DNA of 64,000 nt from Frigoribacterium faeni (GCF_007988805.1 NZ_BJUV01000001.1:1-64000), one strand, 5' to 3'; positions 28,901 through 38,938 are shown, counted from the first letter of the stretch. Translations and numbers: made by a program. The notes: generated from the sequence alone by a model not told the origin.

Positions 28901-31789
28901 ACGCTCGGATATCCCGATGCGGACGGTGCCGGTGGCACGAGCCCCCAGACCGTCGATGACGCTGTAGGTGAAGGTGTCGGTGCCGGCGGAGTAGGGACCG
29001 GCCTGGTACTCGAGGCGGTCCGCACCGGCCATGGACACGGACCCCTTCTCGGGGTTCGTGGCGATGCCGACGAGCTGGACGCTGTCGCCCTCGGGGTCGA
29101 TGCCGTCGAGGGGCACCCCGATCCGGACCGACTCGCCCGCGACGACCCGGGCCGTCACGGTCTCGGGCACGGGAGGGGTGTTGGTCGTGACGTCGGCCTC
29201 GCGGACGGCGATGGTGACCTGCGCGTCGGCGGTCTGACCGTCCTCGCCCTCGATCGTGTAGACGGCCGTCACGTTGCCGGGTGTGGACGGCGCGAGGTAA
29301 CGGAGCTCGTTCGACGCCGCGAACAGCAGCCCGCCACCGGAGGGGACGTCGCGCTGGAGGTCGTGGGCCAGCGTGATCTCGTCGCCGTCGGGCTGCGAGT
29401 CGTTCGCCAGGACGTCGATGTCGACGACGTCGCCGACTCGGACCGTCACCTGATCGTCGGCGGCGATCGGCGGCTGGGTCTGCGCCCGCCGCGGTATCTC
29501 GACCACGGTGACGGTCCCCTCCGCCGACGCCAGACCGTTCGTCACGGTGTAGGTCAGCGTCACCGGGCCGTCGTCGAGCGGACCGGTGAGCACGACGCGG
29601 ATGTACCTCTGGTCGAGGGTCTCGACGCTGACTCCGCTGGACCGTGGCACCTCGGACGTCGACGTGACCATCAGCACGTTGCCGGCCGGGTCGCTGTCGG
29701 TCGCGACGACGTCGACGGTCTGGCTGCTCAGGGTCTCGACGAAGACGGTCTTCGGTGTCGTGATGGGGGTGCTGTTCACGTCGGGCGGGGACTGGACCTC
29801 GATGCGGATGGTGCCGCTCGCGGTCTGATCGCCGTCGGTCACCGTGTACTCGAGGTCGTGCGTCCGGACCTCGTCGCTGACGAAGAGGAAGGTGCCCGCG
29901 TCGTAGCTCGGCGAGATCTCGGCCCCGGTCTTCGCGGGGACGCTGTTCAGCGTGACCGCACCCGTGCCGCCGTGGGCGTAGACGAGCGGCCTGATGGTCT
30001 TCTGCTGTCCGGCGTAGGCCTGGACCGAGAAGGAGTCCGCCGTCAGAGGCGTGTCACCCGCCGCGGACACCGTGATGCGCAGCACCCCGTTCGCCTCGGC
30101 CCGACCATCCGAGACCGTGAGCGCCACGTCGACCGTGGTCGCGCCCTCCCCGCTGTCCTGATAGACGACGTCGCCCGCCGGGGTGAACGACACCGCGGCG
30201 TCGGCCGACGCGCCCGTCAGGTAGAAGGCGTCCCCGTCGGGATCCACCCAGTCGCCGAGCGCGGGCGTCGTGACCCGGCCGGAGGTCGCCACGGCGGCCG
30301 TCGTCGTCCGCACCTGGACGGGCGGGCTGTTCTCGTCGGCCCCCTGCACCGAGAGCGTGACCGTGGCGGTGTCCTGCCCGCCCCGGCCGTCGGAGATCGT
30401 GTAGTCGAACGCGTAGCGGCCGCTCGCGTCGTCGTCGACGGTCACCAGGAGCTGCTGTCGGTCGTTGATCAGATCGACGCGCCCGAAGGTCTCGTCGACC
30501 GCCGAGATCGAGTCGATCACGAGCGGGTCGCCGTTCGGGTCGAAGTCGTTGAGGAGCACCGACAGGGTCGTCGCCCGCCCCGGACGGACGCCCGACTCGT
30601 CGTCGAGCGCGACCGGCGGCTTCTGGTCGGGGTCGAGCTCCGGGCTGTCGTCGGCGGAGTCGTTCTCGTCGTCCTGCGGCTGCTGGTCGCGATCCAGCAG
30701 CGCAGCCCAGTTGTCGATCACCCGTCCGTCGGACTGCACGGCCCAGCTCCGTCCTCCGACCGGGTCGTTGAGGATCGCGCGTCGACCGTTCACCTGGAAG
30801 ACCAGCTCGGCGTTGCCGGGCACGCCGTCGAGCCGGGTCACGCCTCCTCGCGAGGTCGAGCAGTCGCTCCAGGCCGTGCCGTCCGACCACGCCGCCTGGA
30901 TGCAGCCGTCGACGACCACGGGGCGGGCCGGCCGACCGGACCGGTCGGAGACACGGGTGTCGATCCCCTCGCCGGAGAAGGGCACCGTGATGAGTCCCGT
31001 CGAGGTCGCGACGAGCACGCCGTCTCCCGCGTCGCTGCTGGTCTGGAGGGCGATGCCGTCTCCGATCCGGTCGGAGAGATCGACGTCCCGGCCGTCGAGG
31101 ACGAGCGTCCCGGTGGACTCGTCCAGAACCGCCCAGTGCGTGCCGACGGAGGCGACCTGGAACGGGCCGGGACCGGCGAGGTCGACGGGGTGGGTCTCCT
31201 CGACGTCGAGTCCCTGCGAGGTGTCGACCCTCGAGACCGTTCCGCTGTCGGCCGAGTACACCACGAGTGCGCCGTCGGGCGAGAGGCCCGTGACGATCTC
31301 GCCTCCGAGACCGAGGTCGGGCTCCGAGTCGCTCGCGAACGAGTCCAGCTCGGCGACCGGGAGCGTCCAGAGCTCTCCCGTCCCTCCGGAGACGACGATG
31401 GCCTGGTCACCCCGGACGAGGACGTCGGGTCGGTCCGGAGGGAGCGGCGTGCTGACCTCCACGGTCGCGGTCGCGGTGTCGACGACACCGGCGGTGGCGC
31501 TGCTCCGGTCGACCATGACGACGGCCTCGGGCCCCTGCGCGACGGCGACGTCCGATCCCTGGCTCCGGACGGCGCTGTTCAGTTCGCCGACGTCGACGTT
31601 GGCCCGACCGATGGCGGTCCGGGACCCGTTCGCCGCCCAGACCGTCCCGTCGTCGAGGTCGAGACGTCGCGACTCGTAGCCCGTGCTCGTGATCGCGACC
31701 CCGGCGACGAGCCCCGCGATGACGACGCTGCTCACGGCCGTGGCGACGGCGGACCGATGGCCCCTCGCCCAGTCGACGAGACGACTCAT
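25943..31789 (-). CDS. Giant surface protein: propeller-like head, cadherin/Ig-like repeats, FN3 repeats
   Basis: A 1,948-residue, membrane-tethered extracytoplasmic protein. A short cytoplasmic N-terminus (MSRLVDWARGHRS) precedes one membrane helix (about 14-36). A Gly/Asp-rich region (about 40-420) has a beta-propeller-like look. There follow about eight to ten Ig/cadherin-like repeats marked by NDFDPNGDP, DPDGDA, DSDPAGN, NDSQPDGDE and NDSDPDGG (likely Ca2+ sites), then at least three fibronectin type III repeats (from about 1500). No LPXTG or C-terminal anchor is seen. The ATG at 31789 overlaps the kinase stop by 4 bp, so kinase and surface protein are co-translated. Likely adhesion or wall-spanning scaffold; function unproven. 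Confidence 0.9.
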   Translation of the reverse strand: MSRLVDWARGHRSAVATAVSSVVIAGLVAGVAITSTGYESRRLDLDDGTVWAANGSRTAIGRANVDVGELNSAVRSQGSDVAVAQGPEAVVMVDRSSATAGVVDTATATVEVSTPLPPDRPDVLVRGDQAIVVSGGTGELWTLPVAELDSFASDSEPDLGLGGEIVTGLSPDGALVVYSADSGTVSRVDTSQGLDVEETHPVDLAGPGPFQVASVGTHWAVLDESTGTLVLDGRDVDLSDRIGDGIALQTSSDAGDGVLVATSTGLITVPFSGEGIDTRVSDRSGRPARPVVVDGCIQAAWSDGTAWSDCSTSRGGVTRLDGVPGNAELVFQVNGRRAILNDPVGGRSWAVQSDGRVIDNWAALLDRDQQPQDDENDSADDSPELDPDQKPPVALDDESGVRPGRATTLSVLLNDFDPNGDPLVIDSISAVDETFGRVDLINDRQQLLVTVDDDASGRYAFDYTISDGRGGQDTATVTLSVQGADENSPPVQVRTTTAAVATSGRVTTPALGDWVDPDGDAFYLTGASADAAVSFTPAGDVVYQDSGEGATTVDVALTVSDGRAEANGVLRITVSAAGDTPLTADSFSVQAYAGQQKTIRPLVYAHGGTGAVTLNSVPAKTGAEISPSYDAGTFLFVSDEVRTHDLEYTVTDGDQTASGTIRIEVQSPPDVNSTPITTPKTVFVETLSSQTVDVVATDSDPAGNVLMVTSTSEVPRSSGVSVETLDQRYIRVVLTGPLDDGPVTLTYTVTNGLASAEGTVTVVEIPRRAQTQPPIAADDQVTVRVGDVVDIDVLANDSQPDGDEITLAHDLQRDVPSGGGLLFAASNELRYLAPSTPGNVTAVYTIEGEDGQTADAQVTIAVREADVTTNTPPVPETVTARVVAGESVRIGVPLDGIDPEGDSVQLVGIATNPEKGSVSMAGADRLEYQAGPYSAGTDTFTYSVIDGLGARATGTVRIGISERSDGSRDPVAVADDVTMRPGGSITIRVLDNDSDPDGGELTVTAVEPNDDAVTASVAEGGLVTVTPPDTAGRYGAVYTVENAQGGSSSSFVTVTVDPDAPVNPPIADDSVLDLGDIAGRTTVDVDVMANVFFADGPVSTLGLGVEPGYGSTSEVTDGRRIRVAITDASQIIPFWVAHPDDPAVRSRAFIRVPGFDDALPQLDRSAGPLSVVSEDTLRIDLNDYVIAAGDRGVRLTDSGSVRATHANGDDLVVDDTTLRFTSADLFFGAASVSFEVTDGRSSDDPDGRTATLVLPITVTPRDNQPPSFTGTSVDLEPGQSRTIDLTRVTTYPYPDDTDELRFTLGRLSDDGFTSSLSGRELTVTAGSSTPKGTTATLPVTVSDAASTGQGGAVRLAVVGSTRPLVVPAADSVVVARGASARVDVLANDQARNPFPGQPLRVVAIRGLGGASVPSGVTVSPSADSRTLSVSVAASASPGDTNLQYQVADATGDGDRSVWGNVTISVQDVPDTPVAPVRIGNSTGGQLTLSYAAPNANNSRITGFRLTGEGSAGSTYSRDCGLSTVCTLTDLDPEQTFRFAVVATNGIGSSEASAPSAPYSADFVPAAPGGVTVVPSSSTPGALDIRWDAVGRPAGGTAVTGYTVEITGTNAPGGQTTGSTSTTIGGLVPGGRYDVRVHASNRAQVTSAADWSRSAAVRATAVGTPGSFAVRAGATRNQVSVSWTVPSASGGDAPRFDVYRSTSGSTVTGCAGTGTRVASGMTTTTYSESPERDATYTYTVVASNGLFCSSAGASTESVTPPGQTTGSITVAAYGTGGLFKASIGALAASGAVDFYQYRVGGGAWNPIPSDRVVLDDNGNGVPIDVTFRACRAGQTRDECGPASSAATGTPVDTRATVGTCTVGSPLGASLPRNAGSPVTSVVVTFVGETLPGGRSSTDAGGDAYTTSSIVPEGATSVEVKATVDGHVDPGAAIARCAEAPAPSTTGPTP

Positions 31790-33234
31790 CCGCCCGGCTC
31801 CGCCGTGCATGTCTCCGCGCTCGGCGCTCCCGTCTTGCCCGCCCGGTTCACCCGGACCGTGATGCAGACCTCGCCCTGATCGGGGGCGTCGCCCATGACG
31901 AAGCGGGTGGTCGTCTGCTGGCTCGTGTCGGTTCCCGAGTCCGTCTCGGCGACGATCACGTAGGCGTCCCCTGCCCGGAGGCCCGGGTCGTCCCACTCGA
32001 ACGTCACGGATGAACCCGTCCGCGTCGCCTCGACGTCGGACACCCGCGGGATCTCCGTCGAGTCGGCCCGGACCAGGACCAGGGTCGCGGCCGCCCCGAG
32101 GGCGATCACGACGACGGCCGCCGCGACGAGCAGCCAGACCACGGCGAGCATCCGCCCACTGCGTCCGTCCGCCCTGGTCCCCGTGCCCGTCCCCCGAGGA
32201 ACGGCGCGACCACGGCTCAGCTCGGAGCCGTGCACGGCGGACGCCTGGGCCTCGGTCACCCGGCGACGACGTCTCCGCCGTCGGCCGGACGATCCGAGCG
32301 GCGCGGCCCCTCGGAGGCGCGTGCGGTCCTCGAGATCGGCCACGGTGGCCAGGGCCCAGTCGTCGACGGCCACCTCGATGGACGTCGGCGACAGCCCGAG
32401 CTCGGTCTCGACCTGCTGGAGCTCGCGGATCAGCTCGAGGACGCTCGACTGCCGATGCTCAAGACGACGGGACATGGCCTTGGCGAGGACGCGCTCGAGA
32501 CCGGCGGGCACGTCGGTCCGACCGGTGGGGGCGAGTCTGGCCTTGTCGATCCGACCGATGAGGTCGGACGCGGTGTTCCTGTCGCTGCCCAGGATCTCGA
32601 AGGGGCTCCGGCCGGCGAGCAGCGAGTACACGGTGGCCCCGAGCGACCAGACCTCCGACTCGATGGTGCCGTCGGTCTCGTCGAGCAGCACCTCGGGCGC
32701 GGACCACGGGATGGACATCCCGACGATGTCGTTGGGTTCGCCCTCGCCGAGGGACGAGGCGATGCCGAAGTCGGACAGCACCGGGTGCCCGTAGGCGGTC
32801 GTCAGGATGTTGGACGGCTTGATGTCGCGGTGCAGCACGCCCTGCCGGTGGGCGGTCTCGACGGCGCTGCCGATCTTGACGCCGATGCGCAGGACGTCGG
32901 CCACGGGGATGCGGTCGCGACGGTAGCGCTCGCTGAGCGACGACGAGCAGAGCTCCATGACGAGGTACGGGCGACCGTCCGCCGACACGCTGGCCTGGTA
33001 GACCGTCAGGATCGACGGGTGCCCGCTGAGCTGGGCCATGAGGTTGGCCTCCGCCTGGAACATCCGCCGCACCTGATCGTCGACGGCCTCGCTCAGCATG
33101 ACCTTGACGGCCACCTGCCGACGGGGCATGTTCTGCTCGTACAGGAACACGTCGGCGAAGCCGCCCGATCCGAGCACCCGGACGTGCGTGAAGCCGGGCA
33201 GCACGGGGGGCTGGGACGGCAGTCGTCGCGCCAC
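31786..33234 (-). CDS. PknB-like Ser/Thr protein kinase with extracytoplasmic FN3-like domain
   Basis: A 482-residue membrane kinase. The cytoplasmic domain has the Gly loop GSGGFADV (22-29), Lys44, the catalytic HRDIKPSN (135-142), DFG (155-157) and APE (about 178-180), so it should be active. The activation loop is short on Thr. A Gly/Arg-rich juxtamembrane segment leads to one membrane helix (about 362-388) and a short extracytoplasmic domain (about 396-478) that looks like a single FN3 fold with two Cys, instead of the PASTA repeats of typical PknB. The GTG start is preceded by AAGGAGG. Likely phosphorylates FHA partners encoded around it. Confidence 0.94.
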   Translation of the reverse strand: MARRLPSQPPVLPGFTHVRVLGSGGFADVFLYEQNMPRRQVAVKVMLSEAVDDQVRRMFQAEANLMAQLSGHPSILTVYQASVSADGRPYLVMELCSSSLSERYRRDRIPVADVLRIGVKIGSAVETAHRQGVLHRDIKPSNILTTAYGHPVLSDFGIASSLGEGEPNDIVGMSIPWSAPEVLLDETDGTIESEVWSLGATVYSLLAGRSPFEILGSDRNTASDLIGRIDKARLAPTGRTDVPAGLERVLAKAMSRRLEHRQSSVLELIRELQQVETELGLSPTSIEVAVDDWALATVADLEDRTRLRGAAPLGSSGRRRRRRRRVTEAQASAVHGSELSRGRAVPRGTGTGTRADGRSGRMLAVVWLLVAAAVVVIALGAAATLVLVRADSTEIPRVSDVEATRTGSSVTFEWDDPGLRAGDAYVIVAETDSGTDTSQQTTTRFVMGDAPDQGEVCITVRVNRAGKTGAPSAETCTAEPGG

Positions 33235-33304
33235 GTCGCCCTCCTTCTGACGGTCGGCCGGATGTCACTTCGGCGGATTCGCCGGTGTCGAGTCGGCGTC
33301 ATCG

Positions 33305-33334
33305 ATTGTAAGTGGGCGGCCGCCGGCCTGTGCC
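33305..33334 (-). promoter_or_regulatory. Candidate promoter of the kinase/surface-protein operon
   Basis: On the minus strand TACAAT (33305-33310) is a good -10 hexamer, in an AT-richer patch that is rare in this DNA. A partial -35 ending in ACA lies 18 bases upstream (33329-33334, GGCACA). It is 70 bases before the kinase start, in the 169-bp gap after the phosphatase gene. The -35 match is poor, so the exact element is uncertain. Confidence 0.45.
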
Positions 33335-33403
33335 CCGGGGTACATGGCCGGGGGACGACTCGAATGCCCCCATTTCAGGGGAGGGAGGATCCGCTCCGCC
33401 CTG

Positions 33404-34222
33404 TCAGTCGGCGGAGATCGCCCCGTCCGACGCCGGGTCCTCGTCGTCGCCCGTACCCCGGACGTCGATCACGACCGCCGTCACGTTGTCGCGCCCTCCG
33501 GCGTCGACCGCGGCGTCCACGAGGGCCGTCGCGGCCTCCAGCGTGTCGCCCACGGCTCCGAGGATCGCGGCGATGTGGACGGTCGGCAGCTCCTTCGTCA
33601 GACCGTCCGAGCAGACCAGGAGGCGCAGGCCGACCCGCGCGGGAACGCGCCAGTAATCGGGCCGCTGGTCCACGTCGAAGCCGACGGCCCGGGTGATGAC
33701 GTTGCTGTCGGGGTGGCCTTCGGCCTCGTCGGCGCTGAGCAGTCCGGCGTCGACCATCTCCTGGACGACGGAGTGGTCGACGGTGATCTGGCGCAGTCCG
33801 GCGGCGTCGAGGAGATAGACGCGCGAGTCGCCGACGTTGAACACGACGAACTCGTAGCCGTCGTCGCCGCGCGAGAGGAACGCGCCGGTCGCCGTGGTGC
33901 CGACGCCGAGCTCGGACTCCGCCGCCGCCACCGCGATGTCGGCGGTCGCCCGGCGCAGGGCCTCCTCGACGTCCTCGGTGGAGAGGACGGGGGCCGTCGC
34001 GACCTCGAGCATGCGGCGGACGACCGCGTCGCTCGCGACATCGCCCGCGCTGTGCCCTCCCATGCCGTCGGCGACGACGAAGAACGGCGACTCGGCGAGG
34101 TAGCTGTCCTCGTTGTGGGCGCGACGCCGACCGACGTCGGTCACGCCCGCCCAGTCGAGGACGAGGGAGTCGCCCTCGACGGTCACGGTATGGGCGGTCG
34201 TCGGGCGGCCGAGCTCTGTCAC
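33404..34222 (-). CDS. PP2C-type Ser/Thr protein phosphatase
   Basis: A 272-residue cytoplasmic PPM phosphatase that would reverse kinase action. Metal-binding Asp residues are in place: NEDSY (about 37-41), VADGMGGHSAGD (about 50-61), SDGL (about 209-212) and GGRDNVTAVV (about 244-253). It has no membrane helix, unlike PstP. It starts with GTG and overlaps the FHA gene before it by 4 bp. It precedes the kinase gene on the same strand, but a possible promoter lies between them. Confidence 0.93.
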   Translation of the reverse strand: MTELGRPTTAHTVTVEGDSLVLDWAGVTDVGRRRAHNEDSYLAESPFFVVADGMGGHSAGDVASDAVVRRMLEVATAPVLSTEDVEEALRRATADIAVAAAESELGVGTTATGAFLSRGDDGYEFVVFNVGDSRVYLLDAAGLRQITVDHSVVQEMVDAGLLSADEAEGHPDSNVITRAVGFDVDQRPDYWRVPARVGLRLLVCSDGLTKELPTVHIAAILGAVGDTLEAATALVDAAVDAGGRDNVTAVVIDVRGTGDDEDPASDGAISAD

Positions 34223-34719
34223 GTGTGGGGTTCTTCCTGGACGGTGGTTCGAGGAGGGGCGAGGATCTCGAGAGTGTTCCCGTCACCTAGGTCCACTATC
34301 GCGCCTGGGAGCGCCACGGTCGACTCGCCTTGCCGGAGTTTCACGGGATGTCGCGCCGGCAGGCGCACGACCGTGCCGTTGGTCGACCTCAGATCCGTCA
34401 CGACCACCACGTCGCCGTCCTGGCGGATCTCGACGTGACTGCTCGACACCTCCTGGGCCGGCGAGGGCACGACGACGAGGCGCGGGGCCGGGCCGCTGAC
34501 GAGACGCGGAGCGGACGGACGCCGCCCGACGATCACCGGGACGTCGAGCCGTTCGATCCGCTCCCCGATCCTGACCGCCGCGATCCGCGGCGGCACCACC
34601 GTCGTCGACGTCGAGGGCCCGCCGGTCGCGCCACGCGGTCGGAGGACCGTGTCGCCCCACGCGGCGATCACCGTGTCCTCCAGGTCGTCCCGGCGCGGTG
34701 CGGGTTCTCGGGTGCTCAC
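34219..34719 (-). CDS. Small FHA-domain protein
   Basis: A 166-residue cytoplasmic protein. About 80 polar residues (MSTREPAPRRDDLEDTV) precede an FHA domain (about 75-150) with VGRRPSAP, SSSHVEIRQD and STNGTVV, the phosphothreonine-binding loops. I chose the GTG at 34719 because GGAAGG lies upstream; a longer frame runs back into the gap before ogt. It is coupled to PP2C by a GTGA overlap and is the first gene of the phospho-signalling cluster. Confidence 0.85.
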   Translation of the reverse strand: MSTREPAPRRDDLEDTVIAAWGDTVLRPRGATGGPSTSTTVVPPRIAAVRIGERIERLDVPVIVGRRPSAPRLVSGPAPRLVVVPSPAQEVSSSHVEIRQDGDVVVVTDLRSTNGTVVRLPARHPVKLRQGESTVALPGAIVDLGDGNTLEILAPPRTTVQEEPHT

Positions 34720-34892
34720 CTGCCGGCCTTCCGTCGGACGTCGTTCAGGAGGCGCGGCTCGCCTCGATGCCCAGGCTAGCGTCCACGGGTGGGCACCTCG
34801 CCTCCCCTCCCCCGACGCTCGTCTCGGCGACTCGTCCACACCCGGCTCGGGTCAGGCCGTCCCGCCGGAAGGCCCCGCCCTACCGTGACGGC

Positions 34893-35453
34893 ATGCCAGA
34901 CCTCGTGCTCGTCCCCCCTCTTCCACCGGACGACGACGAGCTCGACGACGGCATCGGCTTCGTGCGCCTCGACAGTCCGATCGGCCGACTCGAGGTCGTG
35001 ACCCGGCATTTCGCCGTCGAGCGCGTGGTCGTGGCCGTCGACGAACCGTTGCCCCACGATGACGACGCCGAGCGGCCGGATGCCTTGCTCCATGCCGCCC
35101 GGCGCCAGCTCCAGGACTACTTCACTGGCCATCGCCGCCGGTTCGACCTCCCCCTGCGCATGCAGGGCACGTCCTTCCAGCGCTCGGTCTGGTCGGCCCT
35201 CGCCGACGTCCCCTGGGGAGAGACGACCACCTACGGGCGAATCGGCGGCGTCATCGGCAGCCCCCAGGCCGGCCGCGCGGTCGGCGGAGCGATCGCGGCG
35301 AACCCGCTGCCGCTGCTCGTTCCCTGCCATCGCGTCCTCGGCCGCACCGGAGGGGTCACGGGCTACACCGTCGGGCGCGGTGTGCCGACGAAGCAGTGGC
35401 TCCTCCGACACGAGGGGATCGTCTACCGCGAGGGACCGGTTCCCGTCCTCTGA
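34893..35453 (+). CDS. ogt: Methylated-DNA-protein-cysteine S-methyltransferase
   Basis: Removes O6-methyl groups from guanine in DNA by transfer to its own Cys, an irreversible suicide repair. The 186-residue protein has the active-site PCHRV motif (Cys at about 151) and the helix-turn-helix block (about 98-128) with TTTYGRIGGVIG; the N-terminal domain is typical in length. I chose the ATG at 34893 (MPDLVLVPPLPP), since a longer frame is a shadow. Its last 31 bp overlap the 3' end of the convergent yaaA gene. Confidence 0.92.
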   Translation: MPDLVLVPPLPPDDDELDDGIGFVRLDSPIGRLEVVTRHFAVERVVVAVDEPLPHDDDAERPDALLHAARRQLQDYFTGHRRRFDLPLRMQGTSFQRSVWSALADVPWGETTTYGRIGGVIGSPQAGRAVGGAIAANPLPLLVPCHRVLGRTGGVTGYTVGRGVPTKQWLLRHEGIVYREGPVPVL

Positions 35454-36208
35454 GCTCCCGGCTCCGCCAGGACGGATTCCGAGACGAGGAGGGTCTCGGC
35501 GCCCGCCTCGAGCACGATGCCTCGCATCCGCGCCCAGACGAGCAGATCGTCGAGCGTCGAGAGCTCCGGCCGGTCGGCCAGCAGGGCGGCGACGAAGAGC
35601 CCCTTGGACTTCTTGTTGAAGTGGTTCAGCGCCCGGCGGCCACCCGCGTCGCCGGAGACGACACGGACGTACGTCGACCGGCTGCCGAGAGGCCCCAGCG
35701 CCACGTATCCCTCCGAACGGAGGTCGACGACGAACTCCCCCGTGGCCTGCAGCACGGCGGCCACGTCGTCTCGCCAGGTCGACTTGAGACTCGCCCCCGG
35801 CAGCCGGGAATCGTGCGACAACCGGTAGGCCGGGATGGCGTCCCCCGCGCGGACCGGACCGAACAGCGCCGAATGGATGACGATGTGGCGCCGCGCCCAC
35901 TCCCACTGGGAGTCGGTCAGGGACGCCGCGTCGATCGGATCGAAGAGGACGCCGGTGTACCGCGCCAGGGCCGGCATGGTCGGCGAGGACTCGACCACGA
36001 GGTCGCGATCGATCTCCTGCAGCTGCCGAGGGCCGAGCTTCAGGGCCGCCCTGGCCGCCTCGGGATCACGCGCCAGCGTCGTCAGCCGAGCGATGACGTC
36101 CTGACGGACCCCCGTGAGCTCGGGGAACGAGAGATCGCCGAGCGACAGTCCGGACACACCACTGCCCCCGTCGAGTTTCGTCTCGGACGGGGGCAGCAGG
36201 AACAGCAT
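35423..36208 (-). CDS. yaaA: Peroxide stress protein YaaA (DUF328)
   Basis: A 261-residue member of the YaaA family, which in E. coli lowers free iron and limits Fenton damage during peroxide stress. The family blocks LLPPSETK at the N-terminus and the NHFNKKSKG motif near residue 190 are present, as are SALFGPVRAGDAIPAYRL and VDLRSEGYVAL. ATG start. It is downstream of the atp operon (24 bp after atpC) and converges with ogt, overlapping it by 31 bp. Confidence 0.93.
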   Translation of the reverse strand: MLFLLPPSETKLDGGSGVSGLSLGDLSFPELTGVRQDVIARLTTLARDPEAARAALKLGPRQLQEIDRDLVVESSPTMPALARYTGVLFDPIDAASLTDSQWEWARRHIVIHSALFGPVRAGDAIPAYRLSHDSRLPGASLKSTWRDDVAAVLQATGEFVVDLRSEGYVALGPLGSRSTYVRVVSGDAGGRRALNHFNKKSKGLFVAALLADRPELSTLDDLLVWARMRGIVLEAGAETLLVSESVLAEPGAQRTGTGPSR

Positions 36209-36231
36209 GGTGGTGCAGGTGGAGGACGAGG

Positions 36232-36492
36232 TCAGACGAGCTGCGCGTTGCGCGCCACCACGGTGACCGTGTCGTTCTCGACGGAGAGGAAGCCGTCGTC
36301 GGCGGTCGCCTCGACGGTAGAACCGTCGGACATCCGCACGCGGACCTGCCCCGTTGCCAGGATCGCCAGGATGGGCTCGTGTCCGGGGAGGATCCCGATC
36401 TCACCCTCGGCGGTGCGAGCGACGATCGACGACGCCTCGCCCGACCACACCTCGTGGTCGGCCGAGACGACGCTCACTGAGAGAGCAGCCAC
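36232..36492 (-). CDS. atpC: F-type ATP synthase epsilon subunit
   Basis: Central-stalk subunit that inhibits ATP hydrolysis. The 86-residue protein is the usual N-terminal beta-barrel type (GILPGHEPILAIL); the C-terminal helical hairpin is short, as in several actinobacteria. The GTG at 36492, 2 bp after the atpD stop, fits coupling; a longer frame overlaps atpD and is rejected. Last gene of the atp operon. Confidence 0.94.
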   Translation of the reverse strand: MAALSVSVVSADHEVWSGEASSIVARTAEGEIGILPGHEPILAILATGQVRVRMSDGSTVEATADDGFLSVENDTVTVVARNAQLV

Positions 36493-36494
36493 GA

Positions 36495-37994
<1,500 letters not shown>

Positions 37995-38894
37995 CTACTT
38001 GGACGAGCTCAGGGCGTCGGCGCCGCCCACGATCTCGGAGATCTGCTGAGTGATCTCGGCCTGTCGGGCGTTGTTGGCCAGACGGGTGAAGTCGCGGATG
38101 AGGGTGTCGGCGTTGTCGCTCGCCGCCTTCATCGCCTTCTGACGCGCGGCGTGCTCGGAAGCGGCCGACTGCAGCATCGCGTTGAAGATGCGGCTCTCGA
38201 TGTAGACGGGCAGAAGCGCATCGAGCACCTCGGTCGGGTCCGGTTCGAAGTCGTACAGCGGAAGGACGTCGCCCTCGCTCGGCTCGTCGATTCCCTCGAC
38301 GACCTCGAGCGGGAGCAGCCGGACGACCTCGGGCACCTGGCTCACCATGTTGACGAAGCGGTTGTAGACGATGTGGATCTCGTCGACGCCGCCCTCGTTC
38401 GCATCCGTCAGGAACTTCGAGACGACGGCGTCGCCGATCTCTTTGGCCGTGGCGAACTCGGGCTGGTCGGTGTTGCCCGTCCAGCTTTGCTCCGACTCGC
38501 GCTTGCGGAAGGCGAAGTAGCTCTGCGCCTTCCGTCCGACGATGTAGAAGACGACCTCCTTGCCCTGGCTGCGCAGCAGCTCGGCGAGTTGTTCGCTCTC
38601 CTTCAACGCGTTCGAGCTGAACGCGCCGTTGAGACCACGGTCGGACGTGAAGACCACGATCGCCGCGCGCTCGATGTTCTCGGGCTCGGTGGTGAGGATG
38701 TGGTCGACGTCCGAGAACGTCGCGACGGCGGACACCGCTCGCGTGATGGCACGCGAGTAGGGTCCGGACGCCTTCATCCGCGCCTGCGCTTTCTGGATGC
38801 GCGAGGCGGAGATGAGCTCCATGGCGCGGGTGACCTTCTTGGTCGTCTGCGCTGAGCGGATCCTCTGTCGGTAGACCCTGAGTTGGGCTCCCAT
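37995..38894 (-). CDS. atpG: F-type ATP synthase gamma subunit
   Basis: Central rotor shaft of F1. The 299-residue protein begins [20 protein letters not shown] and ends with the coiled-coil helix containing [40 protein letters not shown], both hallmark regions. Length is standard. ATG start; 44 bp after atpA. Confidence 0.97.
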   Translation of the reverse strand: MGAQLRVYRQRIRSAQTTKKVTRAMELISASRIQKAQARMKASGPYSRAITRAVSAVATFSDVDHILTTEPENIERAAIVVFTSDRGLNGAFSSNALKESEQLAELLRSQGKEVVFYIVGRKAQSYFAFRKRESEQSWTGNTDQPEFATAKEIGDAVVSKFLTDANEGGVDEIHIVYNRFVNMVSQVPEVVRLLPLEVVEGIDEPSEGDVLPLYDFEPDPTEVLDALLPVYIESRIFNAMLQSAASEHAARQKAMKAASDNADTLIRDFTRLANNARQAEITQQISEIVGGADALSSSK

Positions 38895-38938
38895 GGTTCT
38901 CCTGTTGTCTCGTCAGTCGTGATCGTCGGCGGAACGCG

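Noticed and set aside
30460-31680. Plus-strand 404-codon frame inside the surface protein gene
   Set aside because: Ser/Thr/Arg-rich shadow with no start signal.
26879-31879. A plus-strand open frame of over 1,600 codons opposite the giant surface protein
   Set aside because: Antisense shadow caused by the high third-position G+C; its translation is Arg/Gly/Asp/Val-rich without domains, while the minus-strand frame has clear repeats.
33340-33400. Hairpin terminator after the PP2C gene
   Set aside because: Only weak, interrupted pairings; not better than background for this base composition.
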